Under the pieces are notes generated by a model. That model ran no database searches. It was given only the letters and a program-made list of their open reading frames with translations, and was not told the DNA's origin. A DNA stretch of 41,188 nt from an uncultured bacterium (GTDB lineage Bacteria > Bacillota > Clostridia > Oscillospirales > Acutalibacteraceae), in contig CAJMRT010000013.1 of the NCBI GenBank assembly GCA_905215855.1, forward strand, positions 1-41,188. Reading direction: 5' to 3'. The position numbers were made by a program, and so were the translations under genes. Below are positions 32,040-40,154 of this stretch, in pieces (the first letter of the stretch is position 1; every line of letters begins with the position of its first letter).

Positions 32040-33707
32040 ATGGTTCGCAAAGTAGACAAAACAAAACTTCTGACTGTTATCGGGATAATTATATTCCTGT
32101 TTGGCGGTGCGGTGAGAATTTTTTCTCATCTTACTTCCTCAGCAGATAATTATATGGAAAATTTTGATGTTATTATTTTTTCGGGGCTTATTATAGGCTG
32201 GGGTGTGTCTGTTTCATATCGCATTGTTCAGAAGAATATACGAATCTGCCTTGTGATATCTGCGGCGCTTATGCTCTTGTGGATGGCTCTTCGTGCCATA
32301 AAATACAACAGCCCTGCCGACATCAACACATACGGACGGTACCTTTGGTATTCATATTACATAGCAATGGTGTTTTTGCCGTTTATGATGTTTTTTGCAA
32401 TGCTGAATATAGGCAAGCCTGAAAATACAAATAACCGAAAATATCTTTTGATTATCCCTGCCGCCGTTCTTGTGCTGCTTGTTATGACGAACGATTTTCA
32501 TCAGCTTGCTTTTGTATTTGCTCCAGATTTTCACAATTGGAACAAGCAATACAGCTACGGACCTGTTTACTATGTAATTGCAGTGTGGATTTTTATGCTT
32601 GTGCTTTCGTCAATTGTGCTTTCAATCAATCAATGCAGAATTTCCGCAACACGCAAAAAACTGTGGATTCCGATTGTAATAATTCTTGTCGCAATAATTT
32701 ATACCGTTTGGAACAATCTGAATCACGGATATTCGGGACTTAGAATTTACAATGTTCCCGAGGTATTCTGTTTTGCCTCAATTGCTTTATGGGAAAGCCT
32801 TATTCAGATAGGTCTTGTGCCGTCAAATACGGGTTACGGCAATTTTTTCAATGCGTCAAATCTTAACGCTCTCATATTTGACAATGATGGCAATATGAAA
32901 TACCGCTCAAAAAATGCGGCAAATGTTTCAAAAAATGTTGTTCTGAAAAACGGTAACAGCGTTGTGATTGATGAAAATATAATTCTAAAAAAGCATAATA
33001 TAAAAGGCGGTAAGGCAGTTTGGACGGAAGACATATCGGCAATTAACCGAATTAACAGAGAGCTTTCGGAGATTAAGGAACAGATTTCAGAATACAATGT
33101 AATCTTGAAATCAGAGGCAGAGCTGAAAAAACGCAGAGCGGCAGTAACCGAACAGAACAAGCTCTATGACAACATAACCGAATTTATCCGCCCGCAGCTT
33201 TGCGACCTTGAAAATATACTCAAAAACATTGAAAATAACAGCGGAGATATTTCGGTCAATTATGCCGGTGCCTGTGTCGTTAATGTCTACATCAAGAGAA
33301 TAAGCAATCTGCTCATTATGGCAAAAAGCAGAAAAATGCTGAATGCTTTTGAGCTTGAAAACAGTATCCGAGAACTTGCCGAGTACATTTCTGTTTACGG
33401 AATTTCCTGTTCGTTTTTCAGCAATGTATCGGGAGAAATATCCGCTGAAAAGTCAATTGCAATCTTCAAATTTATCGGAGAATTTATAAGACTCAAAATG
33501 AATTGCACAGATGCGTTGCTGTTTAATTTAAAGGCTGATAATAAATTTATTGATTTAAAAATCAACTGTGACAGCAAAAATGAAATGAAAATTCCCGATG
33601 ATTTACTTGACGATATTACAAAACTCGGCGGAAATGTCACCGCGGAATATGACGGCGACACGCTGTTTGTGTTTGTATGTATGCAAAGCGGAGGTGACGG
33701 CATATGA
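32040..33707 (+). CDS. 7TM sensor protein without recognisable kinase motifs
   Basis: 555 residues from ATG 32040. The N-terminal half has about eight hydrophobic helices (about 10-270) with the MTNDFHQLAFVFAPDF and YSYGPVYYVIAVW stretches typical of the 7TM sensor region of clostridial histidine kinases. A short PAS-like region (ALIFDNDGNMKYRSKNA) and a coiled coil (about 340-390) follow. The last 170 residues should hold a kinase core, but I see no clear phospho-acceptor H-box, N-box or G-box. It probably senses a signal and works with the kinase encoded next, which overlaps it by four bases. The RBS is poor (GGTGG only three bases away), consistent with loss of its own upstream region. Confidence 0.75.
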   Translation: MVRKVDKTKLLTVIGIIIFLFGGAVRIFSHLTSSADNYMENFDVIIFSGLIIGWGVSVSYRIVQKNIRICLVISAALMLLWMALRAIKYNSPADINTYGRYLWYSYYIAMVFLPFMMFFAMLNIGKPENTNNRKYLLIIPAAVLVLLVMTNDFHQLAFVFAPDFHNWNKQYSYGPVYYVIAVWIFMLVLSSIVLSINQCRISATRKKLWIPIVIILVAIIYTVWNNLNHGYSGLRIYNVPEVFCFASIALWESLIQIGLVPSNTGYGNFFNASNLNALIFDNDGNMKYRSKNAANVSKNVVLKNGNSVVIDENIILKKHNIKGGKAVWTEDISAINRINRELSEIKEQISEYNVILKSEAELKKRRAAVTEQNKLYDNITEFIRPQLCDLENILKNIENNSGDISVNYAGACVVNVYIKRISNLLIMAKSRKMLNAFELENSIRELAEYISVYGISCSFFSNVSGEISAEKSIAIFKFIGEFIRLKMNCTDALLFNLKADNKFIDLKINCDSKNEMKIPDDLLDDITKLGGNVTAEYDGDTLFVFVCMQSGGDGI

Positions 33708-35011
33708 CTCCCGTGTTTGAAATGCGTTCATTCATTTGCGTTGCACTGATGAGCGTACAGTTTGTTGTCACCTGTATGGCAATCCACAACGCAACAGTGT
33801 CTTTTCTGTATAAAATCAAATTGTGGAGGTCGGTTTCGGCTGTTGCTATTGCGGTGATTTCATCGGCAATGTTTTTGGTAAGCACTCAGATTCTGAGTAA
33901 AATTTACTATGACAATTCAATTAACATAATGGCTGAATTTTTCGGCAGAATGCCGTTTGTTCTGTCTGTCGGTATAACGGCATACTGCACGGCAATGTCT
34001 GTGTACATAACGGCAAGGCTTCACCGCTGCAGGAACAACAATATTTCCGCAATGTCAATCAAGGAGAGCTTTGACGGTCTGCCTGCCGGACTTTGCTATT
34101 TTGATAAAAACGGACTTGTTGTGCTGAAAAATAACCTTATGGAGAGTATATGCCTTGAGCTTACGGGTAAATCGCTTAACATTGCAGCGCCTTTCAGAGA
34201 AAAGATAAAAGAGGTTTCTCAATATGAAAATGACGGAACATTTACAGTCAGATTAAATGACGGCAGAGTTTTCAGCTTTTCGTTGTCGGAAACGGAAATT
34301 TTTTCAAAGTCATATTTTCAGCTTGTCGCAACCGACATAACAGAGTTTACGAAGCTGACTTCAATTTTGGAATATGAGATAGGCGAGCTGAAAAAGGTTA
34401 ATGTTCATCTGAAAAAATACAATGAAATGGTCTGTGACCTGACAAGAGAAGAAGAAATTCTTCGCACAAAAGAGATAATTCATTACAGGCTCGGCAGTAC
34501 GCTGATAACAACAAGAAGATATCTTGAAAACGGCACTCTGTCTGAAAATAACAGTAAATTACTTGAAATGTGGAAAAACAATATTTCTGTTCTGAATACC
34601 GCAGAGAATGATTGCAAAGACGAAAACTTTGCTAAGGATATTGAAAATGCCGCAAAGCTTGTCGGAATAACGCTTGAAACAGTCGGAAATCTTCCGACTG
34701 ATAACAATGCGGTTGCACGGGTTCTGACTTTTGCAACAATGCAATGCCTTAACAATGCCGCAAGACACGCAAAAGCAGATAAAATGATTCTTGAAAGTCT
34801 TGACGACGGTGAAAAATATATTTTTAAATTTGCAAATAACGGCAGAAAACCGCCTCGAAAAATCAATGAGGGCGGCGGACTTTCTTCCGTAAGAAAAAAA
34901 GCGGAGCAAATCGGCGGAAGCATGAAAATATCGACTTCCGAAATTTTTGTTCTTGAAATCACAATACCGAAAAGCGAGGTGCTGCAGTATGACAAGAGTG
35001 TTGATAGTTGA
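33704..35011 (+). CDS. Sensor histidine kinase of the DesK/NarX type
   Basis: 435 residues. Four N-terminal spans (about 8-110) precede a PAS-like region (about 120-215: FDGLPAGLCYFDKNGLVVL, VATDITEFTKL) and a coiled coil. A HisKA_3-like helix follows, with His260 in KEIIHYRLGSTL as the likely phosphorylation site, and a HATPase domain with N-box (QCLNNAARHAKADKM) and G-box (EGGGLSSVRKKAEQIGGSM). It overlaps the sensor gene by four bases and the regulator gene by 23, so the three are coupled. The regulator is its probable phosphotransfer partner. Confidence 0.87.
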   Translation: MTPVFEMRSFICVALMSVQFVVTCMAIHNATVSFLYKIKLWRSVSAVAIAVISSAMFLVSTQILSKIYYDNSINIMAEFFGRMPFVLSVGITAYCTAMSVYITARLHRCRNNNISAMSIKESFDGLPAGLCYFDKNGLVVLKNNLMESICLELTGKSLNIAAPFREKIKEVSQYENDGTFTVRLNDGRVFSFSLSETEIFSKSYFQLVATDITEFTKLTSILEYEIGELKKVNVHLKKYNEMVCDLTREEEILRTKEIIHYRLGSTLITTRRYLENGTLSENNSKLLEMWKNNISVLNTAENDCKDENFAKDIENAAKLVGITLETVGNLPTDNNAVARVLTFATMQCLNNAARHAKADKMILESLDDGEKYIFKFANNGRKPPRKINEGGGLSSVRKKAEQIGGSMKISTSEIFVLEITIPKSEVLQYDKSVDS

Positions 35012-35627
35012 AGATCAGTCAATGCCGAGAACTTTATTTGAAATGTATGTAAACCAAAGCGAAAACTATACGCTTGCGGGCTCAATAAGTAATGCCGATA
35101 TGACGGATTATCATTGTGAAAATTCCGATGTTGACCTGATTTTAATGGATATATGCACTTCAATGGGGGCAAACGGTCTTGAGGCGGCTGAAAGAATAAA
35201 AACAAAGTTCCCGAAAATTAAGATAATCATTGTTACCTCAATGCCCGAATATTCCTATCTAAAGCGTGCCAAGGATGCAGGGGTTGACAGCTTTTGGTAC
35301 AAAGAGGTAAGTTCCGAACCTATTATTGAACTTATGGACAGAACAATGAACGGTGAGCGTGTGTTCCCCGACACAACTCCGAAAATTAAATTCGGCAACG
35401 CAATGAGTACGGATTTTACCGAAAGGGAGCTTGAGGTTTTGCGTGAACTGACAAGCGGTGATACAAACACGGAAATTGCCAAAAGACTTTACATTGCTCC
35501 CGGTACTGTCAAAAACTATATACAGTATATGCTTGAAAAAACAGGCTTTAAGTCGAGAACAGAGCTTGCCGTAAAGGCAAGAGAGGCGGGAATTGTAATC
35601 CTTGATAATAAAAATGACGACAAATAA
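34989..35627 (+). CDS. NarL/LuxR-type response regulator
   Basis: 212 residues. A receiver domain (VLIVEDQ, phospho-acceptor Asp54 in LILMDICTS, Thr in IIIVTSMPE, Lys in FWYKEVSS) is followed by a LuxR-type helix-turn-helix (about 145-200: FTERELEVLRELTSGDTNTE, IAKRLYIAPGTVKNYIQYML). The ATG at 34989 starts at the first receiver strand and lies inside the end of the kinase gene. Its likely targets are the two palindrome-bearing promoters just downstream (35641-35688 and 36321-36366). Confidence 0.92.
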   Translation: MTRVLIVEDQSMPRTLFEMYVNQSENYTLAGSISNADMTDYHCENSDVDLILMDICTSMGANGLEAAERIKTKFPKIKIIIVTSMPEYSYLKRAKDAGVDSFWYKEVSSEPIIELMDRTMNGERVFPDTTPKIKFGNAMSTDFTERELEVLRELTSGDTNTEIAKRLYIAPGTVKNYIQYMLEKTGFKSRTELAVKAREAGIVILDNKNDDK

Positions 35628-35640
35628 ATACTTTTTTCTG

Positions 35641-35688
35641 AATATGTGCCGTTTGGCACATATTTTTTTGCTGTTAAAACAGTATAAT
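35641..35688 (+). promoter_or_regulatory. Palindrome plus promoter: candidate response-regulator site and terminator
   Basis: Arms AATATGTGCC (35641-35650) and GGCACATATT (35655-35664) around GTTT, followed by a T run, could end the regulator mRNA. The same palindrome is centred at about -42.5 from the start predicted by TATAAT (35683-35688). That promoter has no usable -35, as expected of an activator-dependent promoter. Confidence 0.7.
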
Positions 35689-35735
35689 ACAATTACAGGA
35701 TATAACTGCTTGGACGGTGATATCTTTTGTACAAA

Positions 35736-35777
35736 ATGCTCCCTTTGTCAGGTTAATATTTAAAGGCAAGGGCGCAT
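35736..35777 (+). other. Stem in the leader of the four-span protein gene
   Basis: ATGCTCCCTT (35736-35745) and AAGGGCGCAT (35768-35777) pair with one mismatch within the roughly 115-base leader. No riboswitch class was recognised. Confidence 0.4.
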
Positions 35778-35810
35778 AGAATTTATTATTTAATGACAGG
35801 AGGAAAAACT

Positions 35811-36212
35811 ATGGAGGCAAAAGGTTCAACTTTTCTTAAAGTAACGGGAATCCTTATGATTGTATTCGGTGCTATTGCATTGATCGTGTCAATCATCGCT
35901 GTTCTCGGTATCGCCGCACTTGCAGCTTTTAACGACGGTACATACGATATGACTATGCTTTATGTCGGCGGCGTTTTCGCACTTATCAGTGCGGTTGCTG
36001 AATTTGTTGCAGGTATTATCGGCGTTATCAATGCAAAACTTCCGAACAAGGCAAACACATGTATTGTATGGGGCGTTATTGTTGCGGTTATGTGTGTTGC
36101 AGGCGAAATTATCAGTATGATAGGCGGCTCACAGTTTAATGTGTTCTCTCTTATCTGCGGTCTTGTTATTCCTGCACTTTACATTATCGGTGCTGTTAAG
36201 AATAAGGCATAA
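35811..36212 (+). CDS. Small four-span membrane protein
   Basis: 133 residues with four membrane helices (about 8-30, 44-66, 78-98, 105-128), small residues and short loops, as in DUF4064/DUF4190-like or tetraspan stress proteins; no family is certain. The ATG at 35811 has AGGAGG upstream. It has its own palindrome-bearing promoter and its own terminator, so it is probably a monocistronic target of the adjacent two-component system. Such proteins are often envelope-stress outputs, but this is inference. Confidence 0.75.
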   Translation: MEAKGSTFLKVTGILMIVFGAIALIVSIIAVLGIAALAAFNDGTYDMTMLYVGGVFALISAVAEFVAGIIGVINAKLPNKANTCIVWGVIVAVMCVAGEIISMIGGSQFNVFSLICGLVIPALYIIGAVKNKA

Positions 36213-36270
36213 TTATTTTATTATTTACCCCCCTTTTAATTACCCACCATTGATATTTTTAGCACAAGGT

Positions 36271-36307
36271 CACAGCTGTCCGAACAATCGGGCGGCTGTG
36301 TTTTTTT
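36271..36307 (+). terminator. Intrinsic terminator after the four-span protein gene
   Basis: CACAGCTGTCCG (36271-36282) and CGGGCGGCTGTG (36289-36300) pair with minor mismatches, followed by seven T. Confidence 0.88.
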
Positions 36308-36320
36308 GTTTATGTTGTGA

Positions 36321-36366
36321 AATATGCCGTTTGGCACATTCATCTTCTACCGCAAAATTGTACAAT
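36321..36366 (+). promoter_or_regulatory. Second palindrome-bearing promoter
   Basis: AATATGCC (36321-36328), GTTT and GGCACATT (36333-36340) repeat the palindrome at 35642-35663 with one mismatch between arms. The gap from GGCACA to the -10 (TACAAT, 36361-36366) is 22 bases, exactly as in the first copy, and again no -35 is visible. It drives the operon that starts at 36404. Confidence 0.7.
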
Positions 36367-36403
36367 ATAAGTGAAAGATATAGGTGAAAAGGGGTGATGT
36401 CCG

Positions 36404-36790
36404 TTGAAGAAAATTTTGCTCAGTGTTCAGAATAATTTGCTCAGTGAGGCTATTCAAAATGCCCTTGTCAGGAAGGGAAGATTTTGTATTGAAAATGTTT
36501 CGCCGAATCAGGACGGAGAAATTCTTGATTTGTGCATTGCAGAAAGAGTTGATGTTTTGCTTATGGATGTCACAAGACTTGCCAATTCAACTGTCGAGAA
36601 GCGGCTTGAGCTTTGTGAGAAAATAAAAGAACATTTGCCAAACTGCAAAACGGCTCTGCTCTGTGATGAACAGTCATACCCCGATCTTGCCGACAGGGTT
36701 AAACAGGCAAAACAATTCGGAAAAATAAGCTCGTTTTTTTATTCATCCGTAACGGCAGATTATCTTGCTGCCGCACTTGACGCACTTTAA
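36404..36790 (+). CDS. Stand-alone pseudo-receiver protein
   Basis: 128 residues with the response-regulator receiver fold: a first strand KKILLSVQNN, phospho-acceptor-like Asp55 in VDVLLMDVTRL, and later strands. The acidic pair that normally follows the first strand is Gln9-Asn10, and the conserved Lys near the end is replaced (SSFFYSSVT), so normal magnesium-dependent phosphorylation is unlikely. There is no output domain. The start is TTG at 36404 with AAAGGGGTGA upstream; the ATG at 36397 is out of frame. First gene of the operon. Confidence 0.75.
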   Translation: MKKILLSVQNNLLSEAIQNALVRKGRFCIENVSPNQDGEILDLCIAERVDVLLMDVTRLANSTVEKRLELCEKIKEHLPNCKTALLCDEQSYPDLADRVKQAKQFGKISSFFYSSVTADYLAAALDAL

Positions 36791-36806
36791 AAAGGAGGTA
36801 CTGTTT

Positions 36807-37391
36807 ATGGGTATATTTGACAGCTTAAAAAATATGACAAATCAGGCTGTAAAAAACAATGTTACAAAGGCTGTTTCTGGAGCAGTAAACAATGCAAGGT
36901 ACAAAAGCAAAACATTTGTATTTGCCGATTATCCGAAAAATGCAGATGAACTCAAAAAAATGCCGGAGCTTGACTTTTCGTCACCTCTTTCAACAGCGGC
37001 ATTTGCAATGCTTGTGTTGCTTGAATATGATGAAAGTCCGGAAAACACAATAGAAATGCTCAATGTATTAAAAGGACCTCAGCCGATGAACGGGATGGAT
37101 ATTCAGTTTTTGCGTGACAGAATCAGGGGCAGGGGATATATTCCTCGCTCGTATTTTGAGGGTTCATCCGTGAAGAACGATTATACACCGAATGTTCCGT
37201 ACAAAATAACCGTTTCCGAGTATGCATATACCTATCAGAGCGAGGGTTATGCAAAGGTTCAGGTTCAGTCGTCGGGAGCGGACTCACCTCGCCCGATTGA
37301 GCTTCGCAGAAAGGGCAATCAATGGTTCTTGTGGCGCAATCTTGCACTCTCCGACATACGAACTCCCGCTTCGGATGACCCTTGGGCATAA
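36807..37391 (+). CDS. DUF6935-type cytoplasmic protein
   Basis: 194 residues, soluble. The start MGIFDSLKNMTNQAV, the PLSTAAFAMLVLLEYDESPENTIEMLNVLKGPQPM block and the C-terminal YKITVSEYAYTYQSEGYAKVQVQSSGADSPRPIELR resemble the DUF6935 family found in gut Firmicutes. The function is unknown. RBS AAAGGAGG precedes the ATG at 36807. It lies 16 bases after the pseudo-receiver gene and 13 bases before the dockerin gene. Confidence 0.65.
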   Translation: MGIFDSLKNMTNQAVKNNVTKAVSGAVNNARYKSKTFVFADYPKNADELKKMPELDFSSPLSTAAFAMLVLLEYDESPENTIEMLNVLKGPQPMNGMDIQFLRDRIRGRGYIPRSYFEGSSVKNDYTPNVPYKITVSEYAYTYQSEGYAKVQVQSSGADSPRPIELRRKGNQWFLWRNLALSDIRTPASDDPWA

Positions 37392-37404
37392 AGGAGGGAT
37401 TTTT

Positions 37405-38961
37405 ATGAAAATCAAGAAAAAAGCAAAGCGTATTTCGAGTGTTGCCCTGTGTGTGCTTATGCTTTTAACGGCTCTTCCTATGACAGCCATAACCGCAAAT
37501 GCGGCGGCTCAGGCTTATATCAAATATATCGACACCGAGGTTTACAAAGGAGATGTCCTTAACATTATCGTGGGAGTAAACGGCGGCAGTACAGACGAAA
37601 CCTTTACCTATCAATGGCAGGCAAAGGCTCCGAGCCTAAGCTGGGTTAACCTCTCCGATAAAACCGACAGACCCGACTCGAAATTTTCGGGTGTTTTTAC
37701 GGACCATCTTAAATTTCAGACCTACGCAGAACTTGTAGGACCTGACTCAGGGTGGAAAGATGTTGTCTTTAGATGTAAAGTAACGGGTTCAAAGAGCGGT
37801 ACTTTTTATTCGGGAAAATGTAACTTTCCGGGACTTCTTGATAAGACAGAAATTCCTGTAATTGGATTTTTAGGCTTGGAGAAACCTGAACAGCGGAAAA
37901 TCCCCTCAACTACGGCAACTCCGATAAACAGCACTTACTACAGTTTTGATTATATTGAGTGGTATGAGTACAAAAACAACAAAGTTAGCAGAAAGCTCAA
38001 CGACGGAGAAGCTTTTGACAGCGGTATGTATTGTTGTCAGCTATACTTTAATATGAACAGAGGATATGCGGTTGCCAAGAGCGCAGTATGTGGCTTGTAC
38101 AACGACGACGGTCAGGCGACAATTCTTCAGGATGAAACCACAGGTCAATATTATATTTGGGCATATTACGTTGTTGCAGATAAATCGCCATCATTTACAC
38201 ATCAGTCCACTGAGGCAGAAATTATGAAAGGCAAAGAAAAAACTATATCGGTTACTGCCAACAATGCCGCAAGCTATCAGTGGCAGATGAAAGTAAGGAG
38301 AAGAACAAGCACAGGTATAGCAAGATATGTGTGGCGAAACATAAGTGACGACTCATCCACATCAAGCAAATTTTCCTTCAAGGGTACAAAAACAAATGCT
38401 TTGAGCATCAGACCGAATACGGATTTTGATGAAACTCAGTTCAGGTGTGCTGTCACGGGTGAAAACGGTGATGTCATTTACAGTGTATCGGTTAAAGTGA
38501 CGCAAGAGGTTAAGGCCAAAATTATAATGAACTTCAAAACAGGCGGCTCACCGAAGGACACTATTACTGTTAAGATGGATAAATACACTTTTGACGGCGT
38601 TTATAAGGGTAGCTTTGAACATGAAATGGAAAACAGTAATGTAAAACCCTTATATTTGTATTATGAAACATTCCCAGGCAAATATGTCATTACTGTAAGC
38701 AAACCGCAGTGTATTGCAAGGGTGTATGAGATATATCTGTATAAAGACGATGTTAGTTTTGATGTAAACATTACAGTTCCGTATGATGTCAATATGGACG
38801 GTGTGGTTAATGTTATTGACGCAACACTTGTTCAAAAACAGGTTGTTCATAATGTTGAATTTGATTCCTATCAATTAAAACTCGCCGACACAGATAATGA
38901 CGGCACAATTTCTGTAGTAGACGCTACAAACATTCAAAAGAAAATCGTTAGTCTTTTGTAA
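37405..38961 (+). CDS. Secreted protein with Ig-like regions and C-terminal dockerin
   Basis: 518 residues. A signal peptide covers about 1-33 (basic start, hydrophobic core, ANAAA). Two beta-rich Ig-like regions follow, each with a YQWQ tryptophan motif (about 70-130 and 285-370: FTYQWQAKAPS, ASYQWQMKVR). A Cna-B-like region (about 375-455) comes before a dockerin with two good calcium repeats (about 460-518: DVNMDGVVNVIDATLVQKQ and DTDNDGTISVVDATNIQKK). It is likely bound to a cohesin on the surface. RBS AAAGGAGGG. It shares the operon with intracellular proteins, which is unusual for a cellulosomal component. Confidence 0.82.
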   Translation: MKIKKKAKRISSVALCVLMLLTALPMTAITANAAAQAYIKYIDTEVYKGDVLNIIVGVNGGSTDETFTYQWQAKAPSLSWVNLSDKTDRPDSKFSGVFTDHLKFQTYAELVGPDSGWKDVVFRCKVTGSKSGTFYSGKCNFPGLLDKTEIPVIGFLGLEKPEQRKIPSTTATPINSTYYSFDYIEWYEYKNNKVSRKLNDGEAFDSGMYCCQLYFNMNRGYAVAKSAVCGLYNDDGQATILQDETTGQYYIWAYYVVADKSPSFTHQSTEAEIMKGKEKTISVTANNAASYQWQMKVRRRTSTGIARYVWRNISDDSSTSSKFSFKGTKTNALSIRPNTDFDETQFRCAVTGENGDVIYSVSVKVTQEVKAKIIMNFKTGGSPKDTITVKMDKYTFDGVYKGSFEHEMENSNVKPLYLYYETFPGKYVITVSKPQCIARVYEIYLYKDDVSFDVNITVPYDVNMDGVVNVIDATLVQKQVVHNVEFDSYQLKLADTDNDGTISVVDATNIQKKIVSLL

Positions 38962-38973
38962 AGGAGAAAGTTT

Positions 38974-40107
38974 ATGGGATTATTTGAAAAGAAATATTGT
39001 GACCTTTGCGGGGAAAAGGTAAATGCCCTCACAAGGCAAAAGCTTTCAGACGGCTATCTTTGCAGCGACTGCAAGCACAAATTAAGTTCGCTTTCATCAG
39101 GTTGGAAAAACAGAACAATAGCTGATGTTAAAACTCATCTTGAACAGCGTGAACAGAACAGACAGAAATATTCGGCATTTGTTCAGTCGGCAAGTGCCGG
39201 CACAAATGAAAAGCTTGTTGTTGATTTTAATAACAGAAAATTCTATTTCACAATAGGCAGAGATTTCAAAAACAGCAATCCTGAAATATTCGATTTTTCA
39301 CAGCTGCAGGACTTTTGGCTTGAACTCGGATATACAACCCTGCAGGATTCCGACCGTGACGGAATCCCCGATGAGTACGACCGCTATGATAACCGTCAGG
39401 GTATGAACAGCGGTTTTGGCAGTCAGTTTGACGCAACAAACTCATTTTCCGGGCAAAACGGTATGCTTGATGTTCCTCTTGCGCTTCAGCCGTATGTTCG
39501 TGATACAAACACATCGCCATCTCCGCAAAGAATATCTTCTCTAAAAGCAAAATTCATCGTAAATCATCCGTTCATAACCGACATATCAATGTATGTTGAT
39601 TCGTCAATCGGTACTGTAAGAAATGAGCTTATGAGAGCGTTTGATGACGGAATGCAGTTAATGAGATTATGCGAACAAATCAGAAACGGTATGCAGAACA
39701 ATATGGGTTATCAGCAGAACGGAATGCCGATGCAGAATAATATGGGATATCAGCAGAACGGAATGCCGATGCAGAACAATATGGGATATCAGCAGAACGG
39801 AATGCCCATGCAAAACAATATGGGTTATCAGCAAAGCGGAATGCCCATGCAGAACAATATGGGATATCAGCAAAGCGGAATGCCCATGCAGAACAATATG
39901 GGTTATCAGCAGAACGGAATGCCTATGCAGAACAATACAGGTTATCAGCAGAACGGAATGCCTGTACAGAGCAACACAGGAAATCAGCAGCCGCAACAGC
40001 CGTTTTATCCGCAAAACTCTGCGGCAATTGTTTGCCCTGCCTGCGGCTATAAGCCTGACGGCAATCCTCCGAAATTCTGTCCGTTCTGCGGAACGACCAT
40101 GACATAA
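38974..40107 (+). CDS. DUF4428-type zinc-ribbon protein with tandem repeat
   Basis: 377 residues without signal peptide. The N-terminal zinc ribbon (Cys9, Cys12, Cys30, Cys33) matches the DUF4428 style. A middle region of about 80 residues leads to a calcium-loop-like D125-x-D127-x-D129-G stretch (DSDRDGIPDEYDRYDN). After a further helical region comes a 13-residue repeat (MQNNMGYQQNGMP), seven good copies and one degenerate, and a C-terminal zinc ribbon (CPACGYKPDGNPPKFCPFC). Such proteins may be adaptors in stress or envelope responses; this is inference. RBS AAAGGAGA. Probably the fourth gene of the palindrome-controlled operon. Confidence 0.75.
   Translation: MGLFEKKYCDLCGEKVNALTRQKLSDGYLCSDCKHKLSSLSSGWKNRTIADVKTHLEQREQNRQKYSAFVQSASAGTNEKLVVDFNNRKFYFTIGRDFKNSNPEIFDFSQLQDFWLELGYTTLQDSDRDGIPDEYDRYDNRQGMNSGFGSQFDATNSFSGQNGMLDVPLALQPYVRDTNTSPSPQRISSLKAKFIVNHPFITDISMYVDSSIGTVRNELMRAFDDGMQLMRLCEQIRNGMQNNMGYQQNGMPMQNNMGYQQNGMPMQNNMGYQQNGMPMQNNMGYQQSGMPMQNNMGYQQSGMPMQNNMGYQQNGMPMQNNTGYQQNGMPVQSNTGNQQPQQPFYPQNSAAIVCPACGYKPDGNPPKFCPFCGTTMT
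39691..40002 (+). repeat. 39-base tandem repeat inside the zinc-ribbon gene
   Basis: Eight in-frame 39-base units, of which seven (39691-39963) are near identical and the last is degenerate. Codon-level differences group some neighbouring copies, as expected from unequal slippage. Copy number probably varies between strains. Confidence 0.9.
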
Positions 40108-40154
40108 CCGATATGACTTTACGGTCGTTATTTCATAATATTTCCAAACGAAAA

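Noticed and set aside
39691..40002. CRISPR-like array
   Set aside because: The repeats are contiguous and in frame with no unique spacers, and no cas genes are present.
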